Notes: generated by a model from the letters alone, not told the origin. DNA of 64,000 nt from Cokeromyces recurvatus (GCF_025118155.1 NW_026251403.1:124001-188000); one strand, 5' to 3'. Shown: positions 1 through 13,623, numbered from the stretch's first letter. Numbers and translations are program-made.

Positions 1-934
1 GAGAAAAAAGTACGCGTCTTTTACTTTTAGTAAAAGGTACTCCAGTCCTTCCTTTCCGAAATTTAAATACAACAATATTCAGATTCCAGTAGTTATAGTA
101 AATGGTCGGAGAGGATTTAATGACGAAATAAACAACTCAACTCTCTATTATAATCATCATCATCTTCATCGTTTCCAGTGTTTTGCGTTTTTTGAAATGA
201 CCTCAGTTCTGGCAATCCTGAGGGACAGAAGAAAAATATGGTATACATCTTTCTTGGTATGTTGTTTTATTTCCCGACATTTTATATACATAATTTTTTT
301 TCCCCTCTCTCTCATATCTTTCAAGCGAGTTAAGCTTACAATATTCATTTTTTTTTGTCTAATGATAGAAAGAGAGAGAGAGAGGGAGCAATAAACTCAA
401 TTATCTATATAATATAAAAACAAGCAAACAATAATATGATGAAATGAATAGTAAATTTGATAATAAACAAAGGATATTATCGTATCAATGGCATCTTCTG
501 CGAAAACCCAATAACTGTAGCCATGACGGGACGGGACGGAGTACTATGTATATAGTATATTTTTTGTCTCAACTAAAGTAGCATTAATTACTGTGCATAA
601 TTTAATACCCGTTGACTCATCTTCGACAACCAATGCGGTATTACTCTCGGCAGGATGAACAATTAAAAAAAAATGAATTGATAAGCATTGTTTGTAGATT
701 TATATTGTTCTTGCAATTAAGGCCTATAAAAATAATACCGTTTAAAGAGTTTGTCATGAATTGAAATTCCAGTAATTGTCATGTTGTTGTTCTTTAATAT
801 CATTTCTTAGTTCATCAACTCTTTTTGTATTCGATGCAGATTTAATGGAATAAAGTTTATATAAGTTTATGTTTATTCTCTGCTGTCTTCATTATCTGCT
901 TTAGTTACAATGAAGTTGTGGATAGTTGAACTGA

Positions 935-936
<2 letters not shown>

Positions 937-972
<36 letters not shown>
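937..972. repeat. Poly-T tract (36 nt)
   Basis: An uninterrupted run of T read directly from the sequence, in gene-free DNA. Confidence 0.95.
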
Positions 973-973
<1 letters not shown>

Positions 974-2419
974 AAAGATTTCGTAGTAGGCTTTTAGTAA
1001 GGTCTAGTTATAAGTAACATATGCGGAATAAAAGGTGCCATGATATGATATCATATAAATTTTGATAATAATTCGACGATTATCAAAATATAAGTGTATT
1101 CAGAATTGATTACTCTTTTATTAAAAAGTACCTGAGCAAATATTCTCAAAGAAGAAGGGATTTTAATAACTTATTTATGTATAATTTTCCTTCATGATAT
1201 ATAAATTTATTAAGGACATTGTACAATACTAAATATGGTTCGTTATACCTCTCCTGACCTCAACTATCTTTTATATAAATAGCCCATCATTTAAAATTAT
1301 AAATTAAAGGAATTGGCGTATAGAACTATTGTTCAGTTTTGTTGACTTTACTAGTTTTTTATATATATATATAACTTACCTTTATTCTGACATTTTAATA
1401 AAAAATATCACAATATAACTAAATATTAGAATTATCAATAAGACGATAATAGAAAGATCGAAAAGCAAGATATAAACTAATACTGCATAGGACGATATAT
1501 CACAGATCAGAATCAATATTATTAGTTGTGCACTTTATGCATATACAGTATTATTTTTAAGACATTCTTGTTTTATGAGTAATGAAAATAACATAACAAT
1601 AAATACCAATGTTATGAAGTAGTGCTGAATCAAATATAGAACAAGTTACTAATGATAAGTATGCACTTTACAGGCTCTATATACATTATTACTATCATTC
1701 TTATTCAATATACTAATATAATCATATACTGTCTATAATAACTCTATTTTGATTGAATAGACACTGTTAAATGTATAATAAGATTCATTCAAGTAATACA
1801 TTGACGAATAAATATAGCATAAGGAAATGCTTAAAAATACAAATATACATTGTAGTGCCTTCCCTATATCATTTACAAGCATGAACAATATAATACTTTA
1901 TAATTTGGCTTAAAAAAAAAAAAAAACAATCAGTTAGATCAAACATCAATAGATATATTATTTAGATTAATAATAACAGTCAAATGGTTAATAATCTAAA
2001 ATATTACTATTCGGTATATTGACCATATGTTTTTAAAGGGAATTAATATGAATACAATTATCATCCCTGAAATGAACTGATAACTTGATTACAATTAAAG
2101 AATAATAGTTGATAAAATAATAACTATAACTGATTATATAGAAATTTTCTAAAGGAAGGCTTTGGCTAACTGAAGCTTATTAGAGCAAGGCCTCCCATAA
2201 ATCTTTTTGCTAGTTGATATTCCAAGTACTAGACCCCTCATTAATAGGATTAATCTTTTGCTTCTTTGTTGATTGATTTGTTACTTTCATTTGTGATTAC
2301 ATCACCAAATACCGTACCATTATTAGCCTTTAATGCTGCCATTATACACGTTTTGTACTTTACTGTTACTCTTGTCCATCGTCACAATAAAAAAAAAAAA
2401 TGTTAATTATTAGTATCTA

Positions 2420-2740
2420 AGCTGTAATATTTAATGTATGAATCTAGTTATATTTAGAGAATAAGAAATGAGTTTCCATATCAAATAATAATAATAAACT
2501 AATATTGCGGTCAAAGATGATTTTCATTATTTTTATTAAAAACATACATAAACTAAAATAAGTTTATAGATATCAATCTATTCAATTAAATAGCTATTAA
2601 GGTAAAGCAGTCCATTACACAACAGGTAAGCAACTATTGCTACTATTAACGCATATCTATCATAATCTTTAGATATTTATACATTAAAATACATGCATTT
2701 CTAATTCAATACATTGCAAAAATGAGGCTAAATGACGGCA
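2420..2740 (+). repeat. Dispersed repeat, copy 1
   Basis: This stretch aligns by eye, in the same orientation, with 41050-41400. Shared blocks include ATTTAGAGAATAAG, ATGATTTTCATTATTT and GTAAGCAACTATTGCTACTAT, in the same order and with similar spacing. It has no coding potential. The copies have diverged by substitutions and small indels, so this is an old repeat family, probably a non-autonomous transposon or the remains of one. I could not find terminal inverted repeats or a target-site duplication. Confidence 0.7.
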
Positions 2741-2850
2741 TAAGCCAATGGAAGGGGGATTAGGAAAAGAAAAAATACAACGAATACATACATTGGCCTG
2801 TTAACATTATTATTAACACAGAAGGATATCCCTTTTGCGTTCTCAGTAAC

Positions 2851-2852
<2 letters not shown>

Positions 2853-2894
<42 letters not shown>
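2853..2894. repeat. Poly-T tract (42 nt)
   Basis: An uninterrupted run of T in gene-free DNA, just downstream of dispersed repeat copy 1. Confidence 0.95.
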
Positions 2895-2895
<1 letters not shown>

Positions 2896-5800
2896 TTATT
2901 AATGACCTTTTGCAAATTGGATAAGTCAGTTAATTAGTATATTTGAATTGCCATTGAGATAGAAGTTTTCTTAATTCTATTTAATTCACATTATGATTTG
3001 AGAAAAGTAGAAGAGACAGAAAGGATCTAACATAAAAGTTTATTATAAGGATACGTTGGTTATACAAACAACATTATGGCTTGCAATTCTCTTGACATTT
3101 CGGATAAGGTTTTTCTTCCAAAATGATATGTAGAAGATTCACACAGTACATTTGGCTTATGAGTTGCAAACGGGTGCACTTTTATTTTATCTATCAATCT
3201 CTTTCATTTGTATCCTCATGGAAACTAATCTCTTAAAGTAAAAGAGGTATTATTTAAACGACTCATTTTTAATTTTCAAGTAAATCAGAAAATATATGGA
3301 AAGATATTTCAGTTATTGAAATTATTAAAGATTAACATTTAGTTAATACCAAGTATTGGAGATTCATTGCTGCATACACACAACCAAAAATATGATTATA
3401 ACTAACAAGAGTGACTAATGCGTTATAGTGTATTTATAGAATTTATTCCATTCAGCCATTTATTACATAGATAATCGGTAATCAAATAAGATAGACGTAC
3501 CAAATAAAGAACAGTAAGTAGAAGTAGTAATTATGACTACTTGAAATTAACCTTATTACACTAATAACTTCAGTTAACAAGGTTGTTTTAAAAGATAATT
3601 TTAATTGTATATTTACTTTCAGCTAACAAAAAAAAAAAAGAAAAAAAAAAAAAAGGCTCTTGATACAGCCGTCATGCACAATAAGACTTGGATGTAAGTT
3701 AAATAAAAATCATTCAAAAAGCAAATAAAAGTAGATGGCACTATCAAGCAAGAGGACCTGTAGGTATTAATATCATAAGTAGTAATGCTATCAAGGCATT
3801 TTATTAAAGCAAGGACGTGCTAGAACTTTTTACCTTTTCAAACCCTTCAGATAGAACAAAAGCACTTTGCTATATTTTTATCAAACAAGTCTCATCCCAA
3901 ACTAATATCAGAAAAAAAATTATTATCTTTTCGTCAACCACAAGAAAATAGCATTTGCTATGATTATAATAGGAGACATGTTGTTCACCGCAAATAAAAG
4001 GAGATTAAATAAAAAAAAAATTCCTTTCCTCGATGATGATAATACGCATGCTACTACCTTACATATACGCTGGTCACCCAAAATTTATACTGGTAGCAAT
4101 TGTATTTTCATAAGCAAGACACTGTATTCTTCCTGATCACTCTTTCCTTATTTCTAAATAACTTTTATAATTACCAGGAACAAAAAAAAAAGTATATTTT
4201 GATGTACAACAATATTGTGAAATCTTACCTCTGGATTTTTACGAAGTTCCCATTTTTTTTAAATGATTGTTAGTATGGAAAGCGTACCGAATTTTTTTCT
4301 CATGAGATTATTATAAGACACTTCTTGTGGGAGCTCAGATAGAAATTGTCTGTCCGCTCTGACTAGTGTATTGTTAACATGTATGATGTGATCTAGAAAA
4401 AAAAAAAGAAAGAAAGAATAGGATAGTTCTTATACATAACAGGAAAGAAATACATACAGATAATACAAAAGTCCAGTTAAAGACGAGGTAAGCTAAGAAT
4501 ATAGTTTGAAAAGTAGATACTATTCATTGTTATAATGTATTACTTGGGGGAGAAACATGAAGCGGAAGGCAAAAGCAAGGTTTTAGAGCAGAGCAAACTA
4601 TCCAAGACACAAGTGGAAAAATGAATACGTTCCTAATTAAATATGAGATTTCATAGGATAGAGTTTTCTACGGATAAAGAGAAGTTTAATATAATAAAAG
4701 TAGCCGTTGTAATTTTAATTAAGATCTATAGATTTAGCTGGATTTTTTTTCTTTTTTTTTTTAATATTTTTCAGAAACGGTATAAAATATGTTTGACATA
4801 TATCGGTATTTTTAACGGTTTAAGCTAAACATATGATAAATGCACAGTCTACAATGTTGAAAGCAATTCGATCAGAAATACGTTATCTTTGTAAGATAAT
4901 ATTATACAACATATTTTTAATAACCTGTATAATGAAAGGCACTTGTTCTTGCCCCTTTCTTTCATTGTTTTTGTTGTGGGTTGGGTTATCCCATCTACTG
5001 TTGTAAAATATAGCAAGTTTTTTAACTTTATTTTTTAAATTAGAACTTTGTTTAGTGAAACTCTATAACTGCTTAATGAAATCCTTGACATGGCATTCAA
5101 AATATATTTTGGAGCCCACAGTATTCTTGCAATATTCTACCATTTTATATCTCGCATCATATCTAGATTAGCGATAAAGAAGAAAAGGAGCAACCAACCT
5201 ATTATTCAATAAAAATAGACAGAAAAAAAAGTCAATAGTAATGAATCAAGATACTAAATAAAAAAGAAAAACAGCAAGACTATGTGTCATATGCTATTAT
5301 AAAAGAGGATAGCATAATCACTTAATGCTGCCAGAAAGCTAAATCATATAAGCCCATACATTACTACTATGAAAGCTTTTTTGTCTTATACATATTCACA
5401 CAACCCTTAATATTAATGAGAATAAAATTCAATAGTAATCAAATTATGACCGTAGTTTTTACTAGATATTAAATTTCTATTATACTGTACTTCAGAAAGT
5501 AGCAAATCAACAATCATGCATACTTTACCTTCTGCTTAATTTGAAATTTAAACTTAAACAATACTATTTGACTTTTCAAATAATGATACGTATACTTAGT
5601 TGTAATGCTATGAAGTTACACTAAAAATTAAGCCATTTTAATGAAAATTAATTTATATATCTCTTCTATTTACACAACTGTAAAGTTCTCTTGTTATGTA
5701 CATTTGCTTGTATTCACCTCAAGTATCTTCAATCTTTCTATGAAACATATTTGCTATAATGAGATTTATATAAAGTTTAAAGTTTAAGGAACTTCTGCTT

Positions 5801-6788
5801 AGATTAGACAAACTAAGTTGAAAGAAAAGCTCTGAAACCCACGTTTATAAAAGAGACGGTAATGGTTTTACAGTTGAATATTTATTAAAAGTTAGAAGAA
5901 TTAGTTAGAAAGGAAGGGTACCCGAAGAAAATGGTTTTGCTAGATTCCAATTGGATACTGAAATATGTAATATATCCCTTGAACTGAAGCGGGTCAGCGG
6001 ATTCATTACAAATATACTGAAAAAATAGTTCATAAAGATCTACGTAATTAAAGTTGTGTACAGCAACTTTGCTTCACCTATTTACCCTAGAATACCTTAT
6101 ATTCTGTATAACATTAAAAAAAAATTCTCCCTTTCCTTCTCTTTATTTCTTTACTAAAACAGAATACTGTTTAACCTTTCCATTAATTTTTATCTTCTTT
6201 TCTTTAAAATAATAAAAAAAAAAAAAACAAAGCGTTTTCTTATTCCCCAAATAAGTCTTTTTTTTTTTTTAATTCTTATCTTATGTGTCAATTTTGGGCG
6301 GATAAACCTTTACTTATTAAACATTTACGAATGGATGAATTTTGTTGAATAAGATGACAATTTACGCTTCCGAATTATTTCTTTTCTGCTGAATTGTAAT
6401 GTAATTTTCCCAGAATTTTTAAACAAAACCTAAAATGAAAGACTTACAAAAAATTCTGAAATTTAACTTTGTGTTGTCAAATGCATTCTTATAAAAATGA
6501 TGAATTCATCGTTTTATTCAATTGAAAAACTTGCTCATACAGTATTTTAATAATATTAACTTCATTATACAAGAATGATTTTATATGTATGATTTCCTAA
6601 ATATAAAAAACGATTCATTTATAAGTGTATACGCGTAATGTACGAAGTCAACCGAACATATAAAAAATACCTTTTTAGAAAAATTCAGAAATTGATAGTA
6701 TAGAAATGAAAAAACTGGTAAATAATGGTAAATTTTACCAATGTTTCACTATTCTTTGTTTACTGACAAACAAATCACTTTAAGCATC

Positions 6789-6790
<2 letters not shown>

Positions 6791-6838
<48 letters not shown>
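6791..6838. repeat. Poly-T tract (48 nt) upstream of the GH31 gene
   Basis: An uninterrupted T run ending about 145 bp before the alpha-glucosidase start codon and about 70 bp before its TATA-like box. Long dA:dT tracts are known to disfavour nucleosomes and often mark open fungal promoters. A promoter role here is inference. Confidence 0.9.
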
Positions 6839-6841
<3 letters not shown>

Positions 6842-6908
6842 TAATACTTTAAGCTATAATGTATATACGCATTTTATTCGGATTTTTTTTTTTCATAAAA
6901 ACATAGGA

Positions 6909-6916
6909 TATAAAAG
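6909..6916 (+). promoter_or_regulatory. TATA-like box of the alpha-glucosidase gene
   Basis: TATAAAAG lies 67-74 bp upstream of the ATG at 6983, a suitable distance for a fungal core promoter with a short leader. Confidence 0.45.
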
Positions 6917-6982
6917 GAGAAGAGAAAAGGGTCATTTATTCATTTCTATTTTATTTTTTAACAAATCATCTTATTTATTGTA

Positions 6983-9900
6983 ATGGCAAAAGTATCTTAC
7001 ATATTTGTTGCTATAGCCCTTAGTTTTTCCGCAAGTGTGCTTGGTCTAACTAAGGAAACTTATGGTAAACACTTCTTTTTTCTTTATTATTAAAACTTGT
7101 ATATTTATTAAAAATCTATTGTACTTATAGAAATTAGCTCTAATGCCGCTGGATATATGATCAATGGCCAAGTTGAAAATACTAACGCTGGTCTTCGTAT
7201 TCCTTTAACTCTTAATTCCAACCAAAAAAACGCTGCTACTAATCTATATGGTAAAACTATCGATAATCTTATTGTAAATGTGGAGTATGAAACTGAAGAA
7301 AGATTACATGTGAAGGTAAAAGAAAAAAATTATTTCTATTTTTGTATATAATGTTTGATATTCATACCATTTTTCCCTTTTCTGTGTAGATTTCAGACGC
7401 TCAAAATAAGCAGCCTGTTGTTCCCAATTCACCCTTAGGTTTAATACGTCCAAACATTACCTCTTATGCTTTTGAGAATAGGAATTATGATTTCGAATAT
7501 ACTGCCAAACCTTTTGGTTTCAGGGTGATTCGTAATAGTGATAAGACCATTGTTTTTGATACTACAAACATGCCTCTCGTCTTTGAAGATCAATATCTTG
7601 AATTATCCACCTCCATTCCTAAAGATGCTAACATTTATGGTTTCGGTGAAGTCACTGCTCCATTCAAGCGTACTTCTGTAAGTGATGTTATATATATTTT
7701 ATATACTTATAAAACTAAATTTTCTCTTTTTTTTTTTAAGAATGTTACTACTATCTGGGCTCGTGATAAACCTGACCCGTAAGTTTTCTTTTTTTTTTTG
7801 GTACTGTATATTAAGAACACGCCTAATATATTTTTCTTCCTATAGATTCTACGGCAATATTTATGGTTCCCATCCTTATTATAGTGAAGTTCGTGATGGT
7901 AAATCTCATGGCGTGTTCTTACTTTCTAGTCATGGTATGGATGTTATTACCGTCGATGGTAGAATTACATATAAGGTCATTGGTGGTATCCTTGACTTTT
8001 ATTTCTTTGTTCCTAAATCTGGTACTGCTGGTGATCTCAGCATAGCATATACCGATTTGATTGGCAAACCTATGATGCCTGGTAAATTAAGTTCTATCTA
8101 TATTTGTATTCCTATCTAATTTTTTTTATATCTTTTAGCACATTGGATGCTTGGTTGGCATCACTGCCGTTATGGTTATCACGACATTGATGCTGTTGAA
8201 ACAGTAGTTAAGAAATATAAGGAAGCTAACATTCCTCGTAAGTTCCTTTTCACTACTATATACATAAAAATTATTAACTTTTTTTTTGTTCTATTTGTAT
8301 AGTTCAAACCGCTTGGATTGATATTGATTATATGGATCAATATAAGGATTTCACTAGTGACCCAGTAAACTTTCCTATTAACCGAATGGTTGACTTTGGT
8401 AAAACACTTCATGAGGACGGACAAAGCTATGTAGTTATGGTTGATCCCGCCATTAGTGCTAATTCAACCTATGAGCCTTACACACGAGGTGTTGACATGA
8501 GTGTATTTATCAAGAATCCTGATGGAACTGACTATATTGGTGCTGTCTGGCCAGGCTATACTGTTTTCCCTGATTGGTGGCATCCCAATGCTACTGCCTA
8601 CTGGGAGAAGGAGATTATTGATTGGGTCAATCTTCTTGGCGTGGACGGTTTATGGATTGATATGAATGAGCCCTCTAGTTTCTGTCTTGGCTCTTGTGGT
8701 TCAGGCAAAATTAATGCTGGTCTTCAATCTCAAAAGGTGCTAGATAAAGAACATGCTGCTCAAGAAGCTGCATTAAATGCTATGGGTAACCCTAAGGGAG
8801 AAACACGTAATCTATTATATCCCAAGTATGCTATTAATAATGGTGCTGGAAACTTATCTGAACATACTGTCGCTACAACCGCTGTCCATTATGGTAATGT
8901 ACCTCACTATGATATCCATAATCTTTATGGTTATGCCGAAAGTTATCACACTCGCAATGTAAGTATACATAAGAATATTTTTTTTTTTTTAAAAAAAATA
9001 TTAATTAAAAATAATTTTTTTTCCTTTTAAAAAATAGGCTCTTATTAAGCATAATGATAGTATTAGACCATTTATCTTGACCAGATCTTCCTTTGCTGGT
9101 TCTGGTAAATATGCTGGTCATTGGACAGGTAAAAAAATCTTTTGATTAACTCATTATTTACATAAAAAAACTAATGAACTTATTTTTTTTTCCTATACAA
9201 ATAGGTGATAATCACTCTTTATGGTCTTATCTTAAGACTTCCATTGCTAATGTTTTGAATATGCAAATGTTTGGTATCACCTATTCTGGCTCTGATGTTT
9301 GTGGTTTCCTTGAAAACACCACTGAACAACTTTGTACACGTTGGATGGAACTTGGTTCTTTCTATCCATTTGCTCGTAACCACAACAACAAAGGACAAAT
9401 TGATCAAGAACCTTATCTTTGGAAGAGCACAGCTGAAGCCAGTCGTATTGCCCTTAATATCCGTTACACTTTACTTCCTTATTACTACACTCTCTTTGAA
9501 GAATCTAATCGTTTGGGTACTGGTGTCTGGAGACCACTCTTCTTTGAATATCCTAACTATGAGGAACTTTCTTCCAACGATGTCCAAGTCCTTCTTGGTT
9601 CAGATATTTTAATTTCACCTGTTCTTTATGAAAACGCAACAACCGTTGATGCTCAATTCCCTATCGGTATCTGGTATGACTGGTACACTCATGAAGTTAC
9701 AGTTAACAACGACGCTGTTACAAAAGTTACATTAGATGCACCCTTGGCACATATTCCTCTTCATATTCGTGGTGGTAGTATTATACCCGCTAAGACACCC
9801 AAATACACTGTTGGTGAGACATATGCTACTGACTATAACTTGATTATTGCTCTTGACAATACTGGCTCAGCTTCAGGTAGACTTTATATCGATGATGGTG

Positions 9901-10166
9901 AATCTCTTAATGTTGCCTCTTATTCTGATATTAACTTTGTCTATGAAAACGGTCAACTCCAAGCATCAGGTAAATTTGGTTACTCAAAACCTGAAAAGCT
10001 CAGTTCAGTTACTATCATTGGTGAAAAGGCTAGTCAATTAAAGACTGCTACAGTTGGTAATACCCGTGCCAAGAAGACATATAAATCTAAACATACTGGA
10101 AATTCTGTCGTCTTTGAAGGTTTCTCTATTGACTTGACTCAAACTTTCACTATCAAATTTAATTAA
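6983..10166 (+). CDS. Secreted GH31 alpha-glucosidase
   Basis: A glycoside hydrolase family 31 enzyme releasing glucose from the non-reducing ends of maltose, oligosaccharides or starch, probably secreted or wall-associated. Exons by splice sites and frame: 6983-7064, 7131-7315, 7390-7677, 7741-7778, 7846-8081, 8139-8237, 8303-8958, 9038-9128, 9205-10166, giving about 878 aa, a normal length for fungal members. Residues 1-20 form a signal peptide ([20 protein letters not shown]). Next come the N-terminal beta domain, the (beta/alpha)8 barrel with WIDMNEPSS (D429, expected nucleophile) and TGDN (D560, expected acid/base, split across the exon 8/9 junction), then C-terminal beta domains. [14 protein letters not shown] and the YSGSDVCGF stretch are further family hallmarks. 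The start codon is the first ATG after a TATA-like box. Glucoamylase-type activity is possible; the exact substrate cannot be read from sequence. Confidence 0.95.
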
Positions 10167-10430
10167 AAAGAAAAAAAAACGCATAGCATTTAGTTGTATA
10201 AAAATATCTGTAATTTAGCATAATTATTAAATATGATGTAAAAAATAAAATAAAATAATTTTTTGGCTTTATTTTATAAAATATAATAATGATAATAACA
10301 AAATGGCTTATAAATATAATGATGAGGAGAAAAAAAAAAAAAAAGGAAATTGAATCTGATGTTATTCGTGTATAAATATAGTTAATTATCTTTTGTTTTT
10401 TTATAGTATGTATATTTTGAAATGTTAACT

Positions 10431-12659
10431 TCAAAAACGTCTAAGCATTGACCGAGGATCTAAACCACTAAATAAATCGACTGCAATCATATTAGTTGTA
10501 TTAGACTTTATATTTTCAACAACGGGGTTAACGATTTGTTTTGGTTCGAAGAAGTCATCATCGTCAACTGAAGATGAAGAGCAGAATTCTTTTTAGAAAA
10601 AAAAAATAAAATAAAAAGAAGTTAGATCATTTTTTTTTTTAAAAAAAAAAGAAAAGAAATAAACATGGTGATTTACCTTGCCATTGATCATCGTTATCAT
10701 CATCATCATCATCCTCAGAAAAAGGGCATTGTTTTTCATTTTCCTTCATATTTATACACTGTGTATAAGTAGAAGTATAAATACCTCTTAGAGCTGCGTA
10801 GGGATCATTTTCTGGAACTTGCTTCTCTTTCATCTTTTCTAGTTGTGAAAAAAAGTTTGATTCAATCTTAGATGCAACGGAATTTTCCTTGTTATCAGTT
10901 GAAGAAGATGGAGTTAAAGACTTTTGTTCTAAGGTAGTAGTGGGTGATAACATTCCGCCACCATAAGTCGCTTTTTGTATTGTCTTTTCTAATTTAAGAC
11001 CTGCAAGCTCTGAGATAATACTATTAAATGTATTTGCTGTATCTGATTTAGTAGCTTTGAAGGTATTTGGTGTAACTACACATGAGGCTGAAGCAGGCTT
11101 ATTACCTAAAATGGGTGTTGAGCCTTTTTTTTTTAAAAAAAACAAAAAAAAAAAACGAATGAGTCAAATTGCGTCTATTAAAAAAAAAAAGATACTCACA
11201 AGATACAGAAACATTAAGATCGGGATTAACTAATGTGGGAGGCTATTAGAAGAAGATCTGTTATTCAGTTAAATGTACATACAATATGTATATAATACTT
11301 ATTTTTTTAAAAAAAAAATTACATTTATAAACTGATCTGATAAATATTGTCGCTGTGTCAAATGCCTATTAGCTTGTGCCACATCTATTTGTAATTCTGG
11401 ACAGACCCTTTTAACAAACGCTTTTTCTGTGTTATATAAGGATTGCTGAACATTATTTTGAGAGATACTTGCATTCTTTAAGCATTTTACTTCAGGGCTC
11501 TTGCAACTAACTATTATTTCTTCTTCGCATAAGATTTTATTAGACGCAATGTCAATTGGAAGACAATTTGAGCTGTCTATATTTGAATAAGTACTGTCAA
11601 CAAAGGATGAAAGTCCCTTTCCATACAGATTTTGAGTATTGTGATGATAACTATAAGTAGATGAAGCACTTGTATAGTAAGAAGATGCAGAACTAGAGGA
11701 GTGAATACTATCGATTGATGTTCTACCCACATCAAACATAGTAGGGGTGGTGGTGGTAATAGCAGTGGAGCTTGTAGGTGAAACAGGAGGAAGAGGGAAG
11801 TTATTATGATTATAAGAAACAGGATATGTTATATTTGAACTTGTTTGAGTAGTGGTAGGGTGACCTACATCTATGCTTTCCTCATTATTGTCATCATGCA
11901 TGATATTCATTTCACTATCAGCAATTAATGGAATACGAGCAAAACCAGTTGTACCAATTTTTCCTTTTGATTTTGTGATAATAGGAAGACCGTCTTCGGT
12001 AAATGATTTTGAAATAATAGCACGAACTTCTTCTTTATGCTTCTGAAGTAACGCATGATCAAGCCATTTGTTTTCATAATATTTTTGTCTCATAAAAGCC
12101 CGAATATCATTGTCAGATTCAGGTTCAGGTGAATCATGTGTGCTATAGTTGCTAAGCCAAATTTTGAGAGCAATACCATTACCACCATATTTAAGAGCTA
12201 AAACTTCTGCACCAGAAAATTTGCTGGCAGAAATAGCTTTTACACGATGACCCACTTCCCGACTATTTTTTAAATACATATTTATTTGTTCCTTTTTTTT
12301 TTTTTATTTTTGAGCAAAAATGCTCGATTAAAAATGAGAAATGCTTACATTAATCCAGAACATCTAGAACAAACAAATGTTTGTATTGTCATATTGACGA
12401 ATGTTGGACTCTAAGATGAAAGAAAAAAAACATTTTTAAACAAACAATAGATATTAAAGTAAAAAGTTTATAGATAAAAACCTTTGTAGGGCAATCAAAA
12501 CATTTCTTGTTCTCTTTTAAACGGAGCAAGTCCCTAACTTTTCTATAAAATATCAGAAAATAAACAATCAACATTTACTATTAGTTCAAGCAAAAAAGAA
12601 ATATGTTGAATTTACTTTTGGTTAACTTCTTCTTGTTTTTTTGCTAAAAATAATGACAT
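10431..12659 (-). CDS. ArfGAP domain protein, AGFG-like
   Basis: A GTPase-activating protein for Arf-family small GTPases, acting in vesicle traffic. Exons (minus strand): 12659-12616, 12542-12482, 12410-12349, 12262-11323, 11242-11200, 11123-10677, 10588-10431, giving about 584 aa. The zinc finger is C29-x2-C32-x16-C49-x2-C52, followed by x4 and the arginine finger R57 (CSRCSGLIR). SPTFVNMTIQTFVC and GHRVKAIS match the ArfGAP fold, with the VNMT wording closest to the AGFG/Hrb subtype. The remaining 450 residues are low-complexity (Ser/Thr/Asn-rich, a run of Asp) and end in DLFSGLDPRSMLRRF. I chose the acceptor at 12264/12263 because it alone joins CSGLI to REVGHRV in frame; starting at the internal ATG near 12279 would lose the finger. 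FG repeats typical of animal AGFG are not evident, so the subtype is tentative. Confidence 0.88.
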
Positions 12660-13526
12660 AGTAAAGTGAAAGTGTTTATTTTGTAAGTTAAAAAAAAAAG
12701 AAGAAAAAATGATTCAAGAAAAAAATATGAATTAAATATGCATTGGGCTGAGCTATTTATTTATTTATTTTTCAATAATAATAATACTTCAAGCCACACT
12801 ATGTTACTTTATTTGGATACTACACAATAGCAATGAGGCTAAAATATTGAATTTTCCTTTCATTTATATTTTAAAGAAAGAATATTATATATATACTTGA
12901 TTCTTCTAGTAAAGAAATATATAAAAATTAGCATCATCAAACTATAATATATTCAATGATACTGAAGGCTTAGTTCATGTCATAATACAACATTAGATTG
13001 CTTCTATTCTAGGCTTATATCGATTGTAATACAAAAATAAAAATATAGTATAACAATGGGAGATAAAGAGGAGCTATCTATATTTAAATTTTCCTTCTTG
13101 CTAAGAAAAAACACATTATTATGTATTATTTACTTCAAAATTAATAAATAATATAGATTTCATATCCATGAACCTCCAGTTTCTAAAATCTTAGTTCATA
13201 TAGCTTTTCCACTAAAGTCTATTAATAACCACATGATTTATAGAAATTGAAAATATACAAAAGATCATTTATATGAGAATCATCTCGCAATCTACTATCA
13301 TCGTTTGTGCTTCACGTAAAATACTTTTTTTTTCTTTTTATCCAGGACATATCTTGCTAAAATCTTCTCAGTATCATCTGTATTGTTGTACTACTTTAAA
13401 TTTTATGACAAAAGCTATCAAATCTTCCTTTAGTAATATGATTGATTGACTAACAGCTAGAAAACGGAGGTTTAGAAAGTCTTAATGAAGCTTAATAAAA
13501 TTAATAATTTGTTTTTCTTATTATAG

Positions 13527-13623
13527 ACAATGTTTTCAGAAAGATGAAGTGTATAATTATGTTACCGAGCAACTTATTCAAGTTATTGATGAGCTTATAC
13601 AAACAAAGAGCAAACTTGAATAG
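13527..13623 (+). pseudogene. Possible orphan terminal exon
   Basis: After an acceptor-like TTATTATAG at 13518-13526 an open stretch encodes about 31 residues (including KDEVYNYVTEQLIQVIDE) ending in TAG at 13623. The amphipathic, charged composition looks like protein rather than random AT-rich translation. I find no upstream exon to join it to, so it may be the last exon of a decayed gene. The family is not recognised. Confidence 0.25.

Larger units (their letters stand above)
1..6700. other. Gene-free AT-rich region
   Basis: No open frame here has recognisable protein similarity or plausible exon structure. The stretch is strongly AT-rich and holds two long T tracts (937-972 and 2853-2894), short TA microsatellites and one copy of a dispersed repeat at about 2420-2740. 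A small hairpin (8-bp perfect arms, 3-nt loop) lies at 18-36. A weakly coding-like stretch at about 3718-3950 is interrupted by a stop and resembles no family I recognise. Old decayed mobile elements would explain such a region, but only the dispersed repeat supports that directly. Confidence 0.6.

Noticed and set aside
3718..3950. Weakly coding-like stretch in the first gene-free region
   Set aside because: It has an in-frame stop, no splice context and no recognisable motif. It could be a very old relic, but the evidence is below reporting level.
11299..12279. ArfGAP protein starting at the internal ATG near 12279
   Set aside because: That start would drop the zinc finger. Upstream exons encoding C-x2-C-x16-C-x2-C join in frame at the acceptor 12264/12263.
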